17,231 nucleotides of DNA from Chloroflexia bacterium (lineage in GTDB: Bacteria; Chloroflexota; Chloroflexia; Thermomicrobiales; UBA6265), in assembly GCA_030430125.1 (NCBI GenBank), contig JAUIGA010000025.1:1-17231 (forward strand), read 5' to 3'. The position numbers were made by a program, and so were the translations under genes. Below the pieces are notes generated by a model. That model saw only the letters and a list, made by a program, of their open reading frames with translations. It did no database searches and was not told the origin of the DNA. Below, in pieces: positions 6,915 to 14,046 of the stretch. Each line of letters opens with the position of its first letter. The stretch's first letter is position 1.

Positions 6915-7838
6915 GTGAAGCGACGCGAGTTCATCGCGGGATCAGTCGCCGCAATAGCGACACCGATCGACACATTTGCCCAGGCAACCCCCAACGCGAA
7001 TACACCGGAGGAAGGAATCCCCATGACCACCACGCAGCAGTCCCAGACCGGATATGCCCCCGTCAACGGCCTGGAGATGTACTACGAGATCCACGGCACC
7101 GGCGGTACCCCGCTCCTCCTGCTGCATGGCGGGTTGTTCAACATCGACCTGCAGTTTGGCGAGCTGGTCCAGGCCCTCGCCGAGACGCGCCAGGTGATCG
7201 CCGCCGACTTCCAGGCGCATGGCCGTACCAATGACATCGATGGCCGGCCACTGTCCACGGTCAACCTGACGTCCGATGTCGTTGGCCTGCTGCGCCATCT
7301 TGGGGTCGAGCAGGTCGATGTCTTCGGGTACAGCATCGGGGCCGCCGTGTCGCTCGGTCTGGCCATCCAGCATCCGGAGCTGGTCCGCAAGATCGTGGTG
7401 TCGTCCGTGGCCTTCCATCCCGATGGCAATCGTCCCGAGAACCAGGACGCCGTCGGCGCGATGACGGTCGACATGATTGCCGGCACCCCGATGGAACAGG
7501 ACTACCTCGCCAAGTCGCCGAATCCCGACAAGCTGCAGCAGCTGCTCGACAAGCTCGGCGCCTACGACGACGGAGAAGGTTGGGAAGATGCCCAGATCGA
7601 AGGGATTGCCGCGCCAACCCTCATCACGGTGGGGGACTGCGACATGGTGCGGCTGGAGCACGCGGTTCGCTTCCTGCAGTTGCGCGGCGGCGACGTCAAC
7701 GGGGATTTCGCCGGCGTGCCGGCATCGCAGCTGGCCGTGTTGCCCGGTACCACACACTTCTTCGGACTCAGCCGGCCATCGCTGGTGCTGGAGCTGGTCG
7801 TCCCCTTCCTCGATACGCCCATGCCTGAAGGCCAATAA
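6915..7838 (+). CDS. Alpha/beta-hydrolase 1 with Tat-type signal peptide
   Basis: This is a serine hydrolase of 307 residues that is probably exported. The GTG at 6915 follows a perfect AAGGAGG with nine bases of spacing and gives MKRREFIAGSVAAIATP. This has the twin-arginine pattern RREFIA and a likely AQA cleavage site near residue 24, then a Thr/Pro/Asn linker. The hydrolase core starts GYAPVNGLEMYYEIHG near residue 46. The oxyanion-hole region is LLLHGG and the nucleophile elbow GYSIG carries Ser140. The acid is Asp241 or Asp243 (VGDCD) and the histidine His281 (GTTHFF). A second start at residue 37 (ATG 7023) has its own ribosome site and would give a cytoplasmic form. Two full paralogues lie downstream. 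The substrate is unknown; esters, lactones or haloperoxidase-type chemistry are family possibilities. Confidence 0.87.
   Translation: MKRREFIAGSVAAIATPIDTFAQATPNANTPEEGIPMTTTQQSQTGYAPVNGLEMYYEIHGTGGTPLLLLHGGLFNIDLQFGELVQALAETRQVIAADFQAHGRTNDIDGRPLSTVNLTSDVVGLLRHLGVEQVDVFGYSIGAAVSLGLAIQHPELVRKIVVSSVAFHPDGNRPENQDAVGAMTVDMIAGTPMEQDYLAKSPNPDKLQQLLDKLGAYDDGEGWEDAQIEGIAAPTLITVGDCDMVRLEHAVRFLQLRGGDVNGDFAGVPASQLAVLPGTTHFFGLSRPSLVLELVVPFLDTPMPEGQ
7007..7016 (+). promoter_or_regulatory. Internal ribosome binding site in hydrolase 1
   Basis: GGAGGAAGGA ends six bases before an in-frame ATG at 7023 (MTTTQQSQTGYAPVNG). Initiation here would skip the Tat leader and start just before the conserved core, much as hydrolase 2 does. 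Confidence 0.5.
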
Positions 7839-7901
7839 GTCGCAAACCTCTCGTCCGCGCCCAGGATCCGCGCGCAATGAATGTGCCGGTGCTGGGCGCC
7901 G

Positions 7902-7940
7902 ATGTGTGGAAGTTCTTCATCCCGCAGCATAGCCACACAT
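7902..7940. repeat. Inverted repeat between convergent genes
   Basis: ATGTGTGG (7902-7909) and CCACACAT (7933-7940) are perfect 8-bp arms with a 23-base loop. They lie in the 202-base gap where hydrolase 1 (plus) and the Abi-like gene (minus) converge. There is no T-run, so a terminator role is only possible. Nothing else was recognised in the gap. Confidence 0.4.
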
Positions 7941-8040
7941 GGCCGCGGACCAGCAGCCTCCGAACGGATGCACCACCTGTAGCACCGGCCTTGTGTTGGC
8001 CGCAACGGATTGTCTGTGGCGCGGTCACGCGAGTTCCGTA

Positions 8041-8781
8041 TCAGTCCGAGACGCTGCTCGGCGCCTGCCAGAGCTCGCCGAGGCGTCCGCGGGCCTGGTT
8101 CTCGCCGTGTTCCCAAACCTCGTCGAAGCGGTCAGTCAGCGTGACGAGGTCCGCCATCGACCGGCTCATCCAGCCGATCACCGCGACGGTTCCGGCGTGT
8201 ACCTCCGCCAGGTCCGGCTGGTTGAACACCGGCCGGTAGTGCGCCACCCGGTTGCGCAGTACCCGCGAGTGGTTGCAGACCATCCAGAACTCGTTGCGCG
8301 AGTGGGAGCCGTCCGGCGCGTAGGGGAAGACCGCCCGCAGCAGCTTGCCGCCCTCCGGCTCCCAGAATCGATCCTCGTACGCATCCTGCAGCAGCGCGCA
8401 CCAGAAGCCGAGGTTCATCTGGGCGACGATGCGGTTGGCATTGACCGGCTTGTCGTTGCGCCGAAGCGCCTCCTTCGACTGCTCGATCTCATCGCGCTCG
8501 CGCTCGTGCAGCACGCCCTGCTTGTCGAACCACTCCTCCGTGCCGTAGCGCTGGGCGAGCGCGTTGTGGATCTGGTTGCGAAGGGTGACCTCGAAGATGG
8601 CGAGGATGGGATAGAGCGCCTCGGAGAGCCGCAGGTTCCAGAGGTAGTGAACGACGGTGTCGACGTCGTCCTGATCGCTCTCGCGGTACGACTGGAGACG
8701 CACGTCGGACGCCGCCGCGCGGAGGTCGTGGAGGCGATCCTCCAGCATCTCGAGTTCGCGGTCGTCGTGCTCGTTGCTCAT
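8041..8781 (-). CDS. Abi family protein (Abi-like, HEPN-type)
   Basis: This 246-residue soluble, helical protein belongs to the Abi-like group related to phage abortive-infection proteins. Family blocks are LSEALYPILAIFEVTLRNQIHNAL (residues 52-75), the GFWCALLQDAYEDRFWEP segment near 125-142, and LRNRVAHYRPVF near 175-186. The R176-N177-x3-H181 pattern fits the HEPN RNase motif, so a role as an RNA-cutting defence or stress effector is inferred, not shown. GAGGGGGA lies about eight bases before the ATG. It sits 77 bases downstream of, and on the same strand as, the AraC gene, so cotranscription is possible. No antitoxin-like gene is adjacent. A decayed paralogue lies at 5216-5644. Confidence 0.85.
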   Translation of the reverse strand: MSNEHDDRELEMLEDRLHDLRAAASDVRLQSYRESDQDDVDTVVHYLWNLRLSEALYPILAIFEVTLRNQIHNALAQRYGTEEWFDKQGVLHERERDEIEQSKEALRRNDKPVNANRIVAQMNLGFWCALLQDAYEDRFWEPEGGKLLRAVFPYAPDGSHSRNEFWMVCNHSRVLRNRVAHYRPVFNQPDLAEVHAGTVAVIGWMSRSMADLVTLTDRFDEVWEHGENQARGRLGELWQAPSSVSD

Positions 8782-8858
8782 CGCGGTGTCCCCCTCGCCT
8801 GCGCCCCTGGTTCAGGGAACCCATGGTACCAGCTTCGCCCGGACCGGCTCTCGGCGCG

Positions 8859-9818
8859 TCAAGCGGGCAGTTGCGTGGCCGCGGCCGCGCGGGCGGCGCC
8901 CGGCGCCATCCCCACGGTGCGTTTGAAGGCGCGACTGAACGCCGCCTCGGAGCGGTACCCGAGCTTTTCGGCGATCTCGGCGAGGGCGGCGGTGCCGTCC
9001 GACAGCAGCGCCAGGGCGACGTTCATGCGCCAGCGCACGACGTAGCGCATTGGCGACTCGCCGACAAGCTCGGTGAAGCGCGCCGAGAAGGACGAGCGCG
9101 ACATCGCCACCTCATGCGCCAGCCGCGCGACGGTCCAGTCTCGCTCGGGCTCGCGGTGGATGAGATTGAGCGCCCGGCCGATCTGAGGGTCGCGCATGGC
9201 GCCGAGCCATCCGGCACGGGCGTCCGGATCCTGCTCCAGCCACGACCGGATGGCCTGAATGACGAGGATATCCGCCAACCGTGTCACCACCGTCTCGCCT
9301 CCCGGCAACAGCGTCCGCGCTTCGTGGGCCATCAGCCGCAGCGTGCTCTGGAGCCACTCGCGCTGCAGCGAGGACGCGCCATCGACCACGATTGTTCGGG
9401 GCAGCAGGTCCATCAGGTGACGACCGGCCGGATGATTGAACCGGAAGACGCCGCAGACGAGCGTCGTAGCCGGGCCATCCCCATCGATCCGCAGGATCTC
9501 GTACCGGTCGCTGAGGTAGACGCGCGGCAGGTCGAACAGGCCGACAATCGGCGTGTCCGATTGGCTCTCCAGGCGATGCCCCTGGCCGTGGGGAACAAGC
9601 GCGAGATCACCCGGGCGCAGCCTGCGCGGCTCGGCCCCCGGGACGGCGAGCGTGCACGACCCCGACGTGATCACGTGAAACATGAGCGTCCCTGGGAGAG
9701 GCGGCAGATCAAGCGACCACGGCGCGGCGAACTCGCCCCGGCTGTAAAAGGCGCCCTCCAGGCGCAGAAAGTGGAGTGCCTCGCCGAGCGGGTCGGCCGG
9801 CTGAAGAAACGTGTCCAT
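8859..9818 (-). CDS. AraC family transcriptional regulator with cupin_6-type sensor domain
   Basis: This is a 319-residue one-component regulator. The N-terminal cupin-like domain (about residues 1-190) contains the family signatures MFHVITSGSCTLAV, LRPGDLALVPHGQGH and VCGVFRFNHPAGRHLMDLLP. The C-terminal AraC DNA-binding domain (about 215-315) has both helix-turn-helix motifs, WTVARLAHEVAMSRSSFSARF and LAEIAEKLGYRSEAAFSRAFKR. AGGA precedes the ATG by about eight bases. It is divergent from an NAD(P)-binding protein gene. Cupin_6 AraC regulators are often found beside oxidoreductase genes they control. A direct repeat with a 21-bp period lies between the two genes. Confidence 0.92.
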   Translation of the reverse strand: MDTFLQPADPLGEALHFLRLEGAFYSRGEFAAPWSLDLPPLPGTLMFHVITSGSCTLAVPGAEPRRLRPGDLALVPHGQGHRLESQSDTPIVGLFDLPRVYLSDRYEILRIDGDGPATTLVCGVFRFNHPAGRHLMDLLPRTIVVDGASSLQREWLQSTLRLMAHEARTLLPGGETVVTRLADILVIQAIRSWLEQDPDARAGWLGAMRDPQIGRALNLIHREPERDWTVARLAHEVAMSRSSFSARFTELVGESPMRYVVRWRMNVALALLSDGTAALAEIAEKLGYRSEAAFSRAFKRTVGMAPGAARAAAATQLPA

Positions 9819-9868
9819 ACATAAATCCTACGGCATCGCGACATGTTCGTCCAGAAGATTCGGACGAT

Positions 9869-9896
9869 CGGTCATGAAACACGGATATGCGGTCAT
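9869..9896. promoter_or_regulatory. Direct repeat CGGTCAT x2, 21-bp period: candidate AraC binding site
   Basis: CGGTCAT occurs at 9869-9875 and again at 9890-9896, exactly 21 bases or two helical turns apart. AraC-type proteins with two HTH motifs and dimeric binding typically use direct repeats with about this spacing. The site lies 86 bases before the NAD(P)-binding protein start, in the AraC divergent gap. Confidence 0.5.
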
Positions 9897-9981
9897 AGAC
9901 CATCCGGAATGAAGTCTCCACAATGGACGAAGAGCAGGCGTTGGATCCTGCCGAGTGTCGAAACACGAGATGGAGACAGCC

Positions 9982-10893
9982 ATGATCACCGTTATGGGAG
10001 CCACCGGAAACACGGGACGCAAGATTGCCGAGGGACTGCTCGCCGCCGGCGTACCGGTGCGGGCGCTGGGGCGAGACGAGGAGAAACTGGCGGGTCTTGC
10101 CGCGCTCGGTGCGGAGGTCAGGGCTGGCGACACCGTCGATCCGAACTTCCTCGCCGACGCCTTCCACGGGTCCGACGCCGCCTACACGCTGCTGCCGACC
10201 GATCAGCGCGCGCCGGACTACCCCGGACGTCAGAATGCGGAGGGCGAGGCGATCGCGCGGGCGGTCCAGGCAAGCGGCGTGCGTCATGTGGTCGCCCTCA
10301 GCTGCGTCGGCGCTGACGTGCCGACGGGGACGGGTGTGATTCTCGGGTTGCGCCGCCAGGAGGCGCGCCTGCGAACGATCCCGGGTATCGAACTCTACCT
10401 GCTGCGGCCAGTGTCGTTCTTCGAGAACTTCTACGGCGCGCTGGAGACGATCCGGCACGAGGGGGTGGTGGCGGACTCGGTCGAAGCGGACCTCGCCATC
10501 CCGATGGTCGCGACCCGCGACATCGCCGCCGCCGCGGTGGACGCGCTCTCGCGGCGCCATTGGAGCGGGGAGATCGTCCGCGAGCTCATCGGTCCGCGCG
10601 ATATCAGCTATCGCGAGGCGACGCGTATCCTCGGCGAGCGCATCGGCAAACCCGATCTGCAGTACGTCCAGCTTCCCGGCGCCGACATGGTCGGGGCACT
10701 GGCACAGGCGGGCCTCTCCACGAGCTTCGCGGAGACCTACGTCGAGATGACGCGGGCGTTCAACGAGGGCATCGTGCAGCCGCTGCACGGGCGTACGCCA
10801 GAGAACACGACGCCGACGACGTTCGAGGACTTCGCCGACGAGCTCGCGGACGCCTGGCGGGCGACCGACCGGACGGCGGCGACTGCCGATTGA
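9982..10893 (+). CDS. NmrA-like / SDR-a type NAD(P)-binding protein
   Basis: This is a 303-residue cytoplasmic protein with an N-terminal Rossmann fold, MITVMGATGNTGRKIAEGL, whose GATGNTG dinucleotide-binding loop is at residues 6-12. Further blocks match atypical SDRs of the NmrA / NAD(P)H:quinone oxidoreductase 2 (QorB-like) kind: VRALGRDEEKLAGL, SGVRHVVALSCVGAD, LLRPVSFFENF and MVATRDIAAAAVDAL. These proteins sense or reduce via NAD(P)H. The active Tyr-x3-Lys of classical SDRs is not evident. The start is ATG 9982 with GGAG six bases upstream. GTG 9955 and ATG 9970 are in frame but lack a good ribosome site. It is divergent from AraC and is followed 75 bases later by a DUF1772 gene in the same direction. 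Confidence 0.88.
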   Translation: MITVMGATGNTGRKIAEGLLAAGVPVRALGRDEEKLAGLAALGAEVRAGDTVDPNFLADAFHGSDAAYTLLPTDQRAPDYPGRQNAEGEAIARAVQASGVRHVVALSCVGADVPTGTGVILGLRRQEARLRTIPGIELYLLRPVSFFENFYGALETIRHEGVVADSVEADLAIPMVATRDIAAAAVDALSRRHWSGEIVRELIGPRDISYREATRILGERIGKPDLQYVQLPGADMVGALAQAGLSTSFAETYVEMTRAFNEGIVQPLHGRTPENTTPTTFEDFADELADAWRATDRTAATAD

Positions 10894-10922
10894 CCCACGC
10901 AATATCGCCATCCTCACGATCG

Positions 10923-10941
10923 GGCCGGGCTCGTCCCGGCC
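10923..10941. repeat. GC-rich hairpin between NmrA-like and DUF1772 genes
   Basis: GGCCGGG-CTCGT-CCCGGCC forms a perfect 7-bp stem, 29 bases after the NmrA-like stop and 27 before the DUF1772 ATG. There is no T-run; it may modulate read-through or stabilise an end. Confidence 0.5.
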
Positions 10942-10968
10942 TCCGCCTGAAGTCCAGGGGCATTCACC

Positions 10969-11439
10969 ATGACCATCGTTCTTGCCGCCCTCTCGACCGT
11001 CGCGGTTGGCCTCATGAGCGGTCTCTACTGGGCCTTCACGACTGCCGTCATGCCGGGGTTGCGCGATGTCGAAGACCGCGCCTTCGTCAACGTCATGCAG
11101 GCGATCAACCGCCGCATCCTGAACGCCTGGTTCCTGCCGGTGTTCATGGGGAGTCTGCTGCTGCCGATCGCCACCGCCGTCGCGCTGCTCCTCGGTGACG
11201 ACAGGGACGCGAGGTGGTGGGGCATCGCCGGCGCCGTCGTCGCGGCGATCCCGTTCGCGATCACGGTCGGCGGCAACGTGCCTCGGAACAACGCGCTCGA
11301 CGCGGCAGACCCGAATGACGACCCGTCGGCCACCCGGCGGGTCTTCGAGGGTCCGTGGACGCACCTCAACCTCTTCCGAACCGTTGCCTCGACCGCCGCG
11401 CTCGCAATGCTGATTCGCACGATCCTGCTGCTGCGGTGA
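10969..11439 (+). CDS. DUF1772 (anthrone-oxygenase-like) membrane protein
   Basis: This is a 156-residue integral membrane protein with about four helices: near residues 3-25, 52-75, 83-100 and 135-155. The family pattern is clear in SGLYWAFTTAVMPGLRDVEDRAFVNVMQAINRRI, in GGNVPRNNALDAAD, and in the WTHLNLFRTVASTAAL segment before the last helix. DUF1772 includes fungal anthrone oxygenases. In bacteria the family is poorly defined, so a redox role is inferred only. AGGGG precedes the ATG by nine bases. The AraC / NAD(P)-binding protein / DUF1772 neighbourhood suggests one regulated unit. Confidence 0.9.
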   Translation: MTIVLAALSTVAVGLMSGLYWAFTTAVMPGLRDVEDRAFVNVMQAINRRILNAWFLPVFMGSLLLPIATAVALLLGDDRDARWWGIAGAVVAAIPFAITVGGNVPRNNALDAADPNDDPSATRRVFEGPWTHLNLFRTVASTAALAMLIRTILLLR

Positions 11440-11560
11440 TGCCAGCAGGATCGGAGAAGCGCCCGGCGGTGCGACTCCCTATGATGATGTCGTGACGGCG
11501 ATGTGCCGATACCTCAGCATGCGATTCTTCGTCCGCCATCTACAGGAAAGGACCAGGTAC

Positions 11561-12373
11561 ATGGCCTCCACCCCCGCGACGACGGGTTACGCGCCCGTCA
11601 ACGGGCTTCAGATGTACTACGAGATTCACGGCAGCGGCGGCATGCCGCTCGTGCTGGTGCACGGGTCGTTCATGACGATCGACCTCAACTGGGGTGAGCT
11701 GCTGCCGATCCTCGCCGAACGGCGGCAGGTGATCGCCGTGGAGCTCCAGGCGCACGGCCACACCGCCGACATCGAGCGCGAGCCGACGTTCGAGCAGTTT
11801 GCCGGCGATATCGCCGCGCTTCTGGATCATCTCGGCGTCGGGAGCGCCGACCTCCTTGGGTACAGCCTCGGAGGCGGCGTGGTCATCGAGACCGCGATTC
11901 GGCATCCGGAGAAGGTGCGGAAGCTGGTGGTGATATCGTCGCCGTTTCGGCCCGACGGTTGGTTGCCCGAGGTGCTGGCGGGGGTCGAGGCGATTACCGC
12001 CGAGATGCTGGAGGCGACCCCGCTCGGGGATGCCTACCGGACGGTGGCGCCGGACCCGGACGGGTTCGGCGCGATGGTCGAACGGATCAAGGGTGTGGAC
12101 ACGGCGTCCGCGGGGGCGACCGACGACGAGGTGCGAGGCATCGCCGCGCCAACGATGCTCCTGATCGGGGATGCCGACGGCATCCGGCTGGAACATGCCG
12201 TCGAGATGTTCAGGCTGCTCGGTGGCGGGGTCTTTGGCGACTACGCGGGGGTGCCACGGTCGCGGCTGGCGGTACTGCCCGGCGCGACTCACGTCGGCCT
12301 GATGATGCAGACCGACCTGCTGGCCACGCTCATTTCTCCCTTCCTCGATGAGCCGATGCCGGAGGGGGCGTGA
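11561..12373 (+). CDS. Alpha/beta-hydrolase 2, cytoplasmic paralogue
   Basis: This is a 270-residue serine hydrolase without a signal peptide. It starts MASTPATTGYAPVNGLQMYYEIHG, so the conserved core begins almost at once. The catalytic residues are Ser102 in GYSLG, Asp204 or Asp206 in LLIGDAD, and His244 in PGATHVGLM. The frame continues upstream to 11492, but AGGAAAGGA eight bases before the ATG at 11561 decides the start, and the upstream codons resemble nothing. Like the other copies it has the VELQAHGHTADI segment and a C-terminus ending PFLDEPMPEGA. It is followed by the PPOX-family gene 131 bases later. The substrate is unknown; lack of a leader implies an intracellular one. Confidence 0.88.
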   Translation: MASTPATTGYAPVNGLQMYYEIHGSGGMPLVLVHGSFMTIDLNWGELLPILAERRQVIAVELQAHGHTADIEREPTFEQFAGDIAALLDHLGVGSADLLGYSLGGGVVIETAIRHPEKVRKLVVISSPFRPDGWLPEVLAGVEAITAEMLEATPLGDAYRTVAPDPDGFGAMVERIKGVDTASAGATDDEVRGIAAPTMLLIGDADGIRLEHAVEMFRLLGGGVFGDYAGVPRSRLAVLPGATHVGLMMQTDLLATLISPFLDEPMPEGA

Positions 12374-12504
12374 TCTGCGGCGCAGGTGTCGATGACCGCA
12401 GCAGGGCGATCGACCGAGTCGGTGGCGCCCCTGTCTCCTGCATCGAGCAGGTACCGGAGGCGGCACCGACGATCGAATGTGCCGAAATGGAGAAGACCCC
12501 AACC

Positions 12505-13014
12505 ATGACGCTTCGTATTCCCAACGACGAACAATTGATCGTTCCGGCAGACGCGCAGCCGATTCCCTGGCGTGAAGGTGCGCGTCGTTTGGCGGAGGCG
12601 AGTACCTTCTGGCTGGCCACGGCGCATCTGCGTGGACGGCCACATGTCAGGCCGATTCTCGCGGTTCTGGTGGATGACGCGTTGCATTTCGCGTCGGGCA
12701 CCTCGGCGCGCAAGACGAGCCACCTTGCGGGCAATCCCAACTGCACCGTCTCGACCAGCACCTCCGATCTCGACCTGGTGGCCGAAGGCACGGTGGCGAG
12801 GGTCGTCGACGAAGCACGACTCCAACGGGTGGCTGACGCCTATCTCGCCAGGTACGGCTGGCCGGTGACGATCCGCGACGGCGCGTTCTTCGCCGATGGA
12901 GCCCCCACCGCCGGCCCCCCGCCGTTCCATGTCTACGAGTTGCAGCCATCGACGATCTACGGCTTCGGGACGGATGACGCGCTCGGGAGTCGATCGACGG
13001 CTTGGCGCTACTGA
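12505..13014 (+). CDS. Pyridoxamine 5'-phosphate oxidase (PPOX) family protein
   Basis: This is a 169-residue flavin-binding split-barrel protein, presumably cytoplasmic and dimeric, binding FMN or F420. Typical blocks are the strand AEASTFWLATAHLRGRPHVRPI, the VDDALHFASGTSARKTSHLAGNPNCTVST segment, VAEGTVARV and the C-terminal aromatic VYELQPSTIYGFG...AWRY. It lacks features that would mark it as true PdxH. Relatives include general stress proteins and F420-dependent reductases. ATG 12505 has GGAGAAG nine bases upstream. The in-frame ATG at 12487 and the frame open back to 12370 lack a ribosome site. The stop codon directly abuts the relic of a hydrolase gene. Confidence 0.86.
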   Translation: MTLRIPNDEQLIVPADAQPIPWREGARRLAEASTFWLATAHLRGRPHVRPILAVLVDDALHFASGTSARKTSHLAGNPNCTVSTSTSDLDLVAEGTVARVVDEARLQRVADAYLARYGWPVTIRDGAFFADGAPTAGPPPFHVYELQPSTIYGFGTDDALGSRSTAWRY

Positions 13015-13104
13015 TGCGCGATCCACCACAGCCTGATGATGCAGGCCAACCTGCTGGACGTGCTCATTCCGGGCTTCCTCGATAACCAGCTACCTGACGC
13101 ACCA
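13015..13104 (+). pseudogene. C-terminal relic of a fourth alpha/beta-hydrolase
   Basis: Reading onward from the PPOX stop gives CAIHHSLMMQANLLDVLIPG, then FLDNQLPDAP. This lines up with the last 30 residues of hydrolase 2 (GATHVGLMMQTDLLATLISP, then FLDEPMPEGA), including the catalytic histidine. There is no start codon or upstream hydrolase sequence, because the PPOX gene occupies that place. The DNA run gcctgatgatgcag is identical to hydrolase 2. This is the stub of a lost tandem copy. Confidence 0.8.
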
Positions 13105-13123
13105 TCAATCTGGAGACTGAATC

Positions 13124-14023
13124 ATGCAGCGACGCACCTTTCTTGCTGGCACCGCGGCCACTGCGGGACTCGCCCTGACGCAACCGGTTGCCGGCCGAAT
13201 GCAGGCGACTCCGGAGAGCACGGCACCCGAATCCGGATATGCCCCCGTCAACGGTCTGGAGATGTACTACGAGATCCACGGCGAGGGCGAGCCGCTGGTG
13301 TTGCTGCACGGTGGCCTGGCCACCATCGAGTCGCCGGGCGGGCAACTGCTGGCCGAGCTCGCCCGGACGCGCCAGGTGATCGCCGTCGAGCAACAGGCGC
13401 ACGGTCACACCGCCGACATCGACCGCCCGATTACCTACGACGCCATGGTGGACGACACCGCCGCGCTCATCGACTATCTCGGACTCGACCGGCCAGACGT
13501 GGTGGGATTCAGCATGGGCGGCACCACCGCGCTCGGGATGGCGATCCGCTACCCGGACACGATCGGGAAGATCGTCCCAATCTCCTCGCCGTTCAACAAC
13601 GACCTTGGATTCCGGCCCGAGAACCTCGAGGGCTCGCGGAGCGTGACCGCCGAGGCGCTGGCTGGCACGCCCCTGGAGCAGGTGTACCTGGATGTCGCCC
13701 CGAATCCGGAGGACTTCCCCGCGCTGGTGGAGAAGATCGCCGAGCTGAACCAGACCTGGAAGGGCTACGACCCCGACGACCTCCGGGAAATCACCACGCC
13801 AACGCTGGTCATCGTCGGGGACGCCGACGCCATCGAGCTTGACCACGCAATTGAGTTGCTGCGCTTGCTCGGTGGCGACGTCAACGGGGATTTCGTCGGG
13901 GTGCCCGCCTCGCAGCTTGGCATCGTGCCGGGTGCGACGCACTTTGGCATCCTCTCGCGCACCGACGTGCTGCTGCCCATGATCCTGCCCTGGCTCGACG
14001 CGCCGGTACCAGAGGGGACGTAA
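13124..14023 (+). CDS. Alpha/beta-hydrolase 3 with Tat signal peptide
   Basis: This is an exported serine hydrolase of 299 residues. It starts MQRRTFLAGTAATAGLALTQ, a clear twin-arginine leader (RRTFLAG) with a hydrophobic stretch. Cleavage is probable near residues 24-28, before the linker ATPESTAPES. The core GYAPVNGLEMYYEIHG is identical to hydrolase 1, and 47 of 48 bases encoding it match (13235-13282 against 7050-7097). The catalytic residues are Ser130 in GFSMG, Asp233 or Asp235 in VGDAD, and His273 in GATHFGI. GGAG lies eight bases before the ATG. The dihydrofolate-reductase-like gene follows after 23 bases, so they likely share an mRNA. The substrate is unknown. Confidence 0.89.
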   Translation: MQRRTFLAGTAATAGLALTQPVAGRMQATPESTAPESGYAPVNGLEMYYEIHGEGEPLVLLHGGLATIESPGGQLLAELARTRQVIAVEQQAHGHTADIDRPITYDAMVDDTAALIDYLGLDRPDVVGFSMGGTTALGMAIRYPDTIGKIVPISSPFNNDLGFRPENLEGSRSVTAEALAGTPLEQVYLDVAPNPEDFPALVEKIAELNQTWKGYDPDDLREITTPTLVIVGDADAIELDHAIELLRLLGGDVNGDFVGVPASQLGIVPGATHFGILSRTDVLLPMILPWLDAPVPEGT

Positions 14024-14046
14024 ATCCCGGATTTGGAGGAAAACGC

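Noticed and set aside
8823..9824. Plus-strand frame antisense to AraC
   Set aside because: The minus strand gives a full cupin_6 plus double-HTH AraC protein; the plus frame has no recognisable domain.
9709..11364. Minus-strand frame of about 551 codons across the AraC gap, NmrA-like and DUF1772 genes
   Set aside because: It covers three well-supported features and has low-complexity Arg/Asp/Gly composition without motifs.
13036..13842. Plus-strand frame continuing from the hydrolase relic through hydrolase 3 in another phase
   Set aside because: Only its first ~25 residues are meaningful (the relic); the rest is an out-of-frame reading of hydrolase 3.
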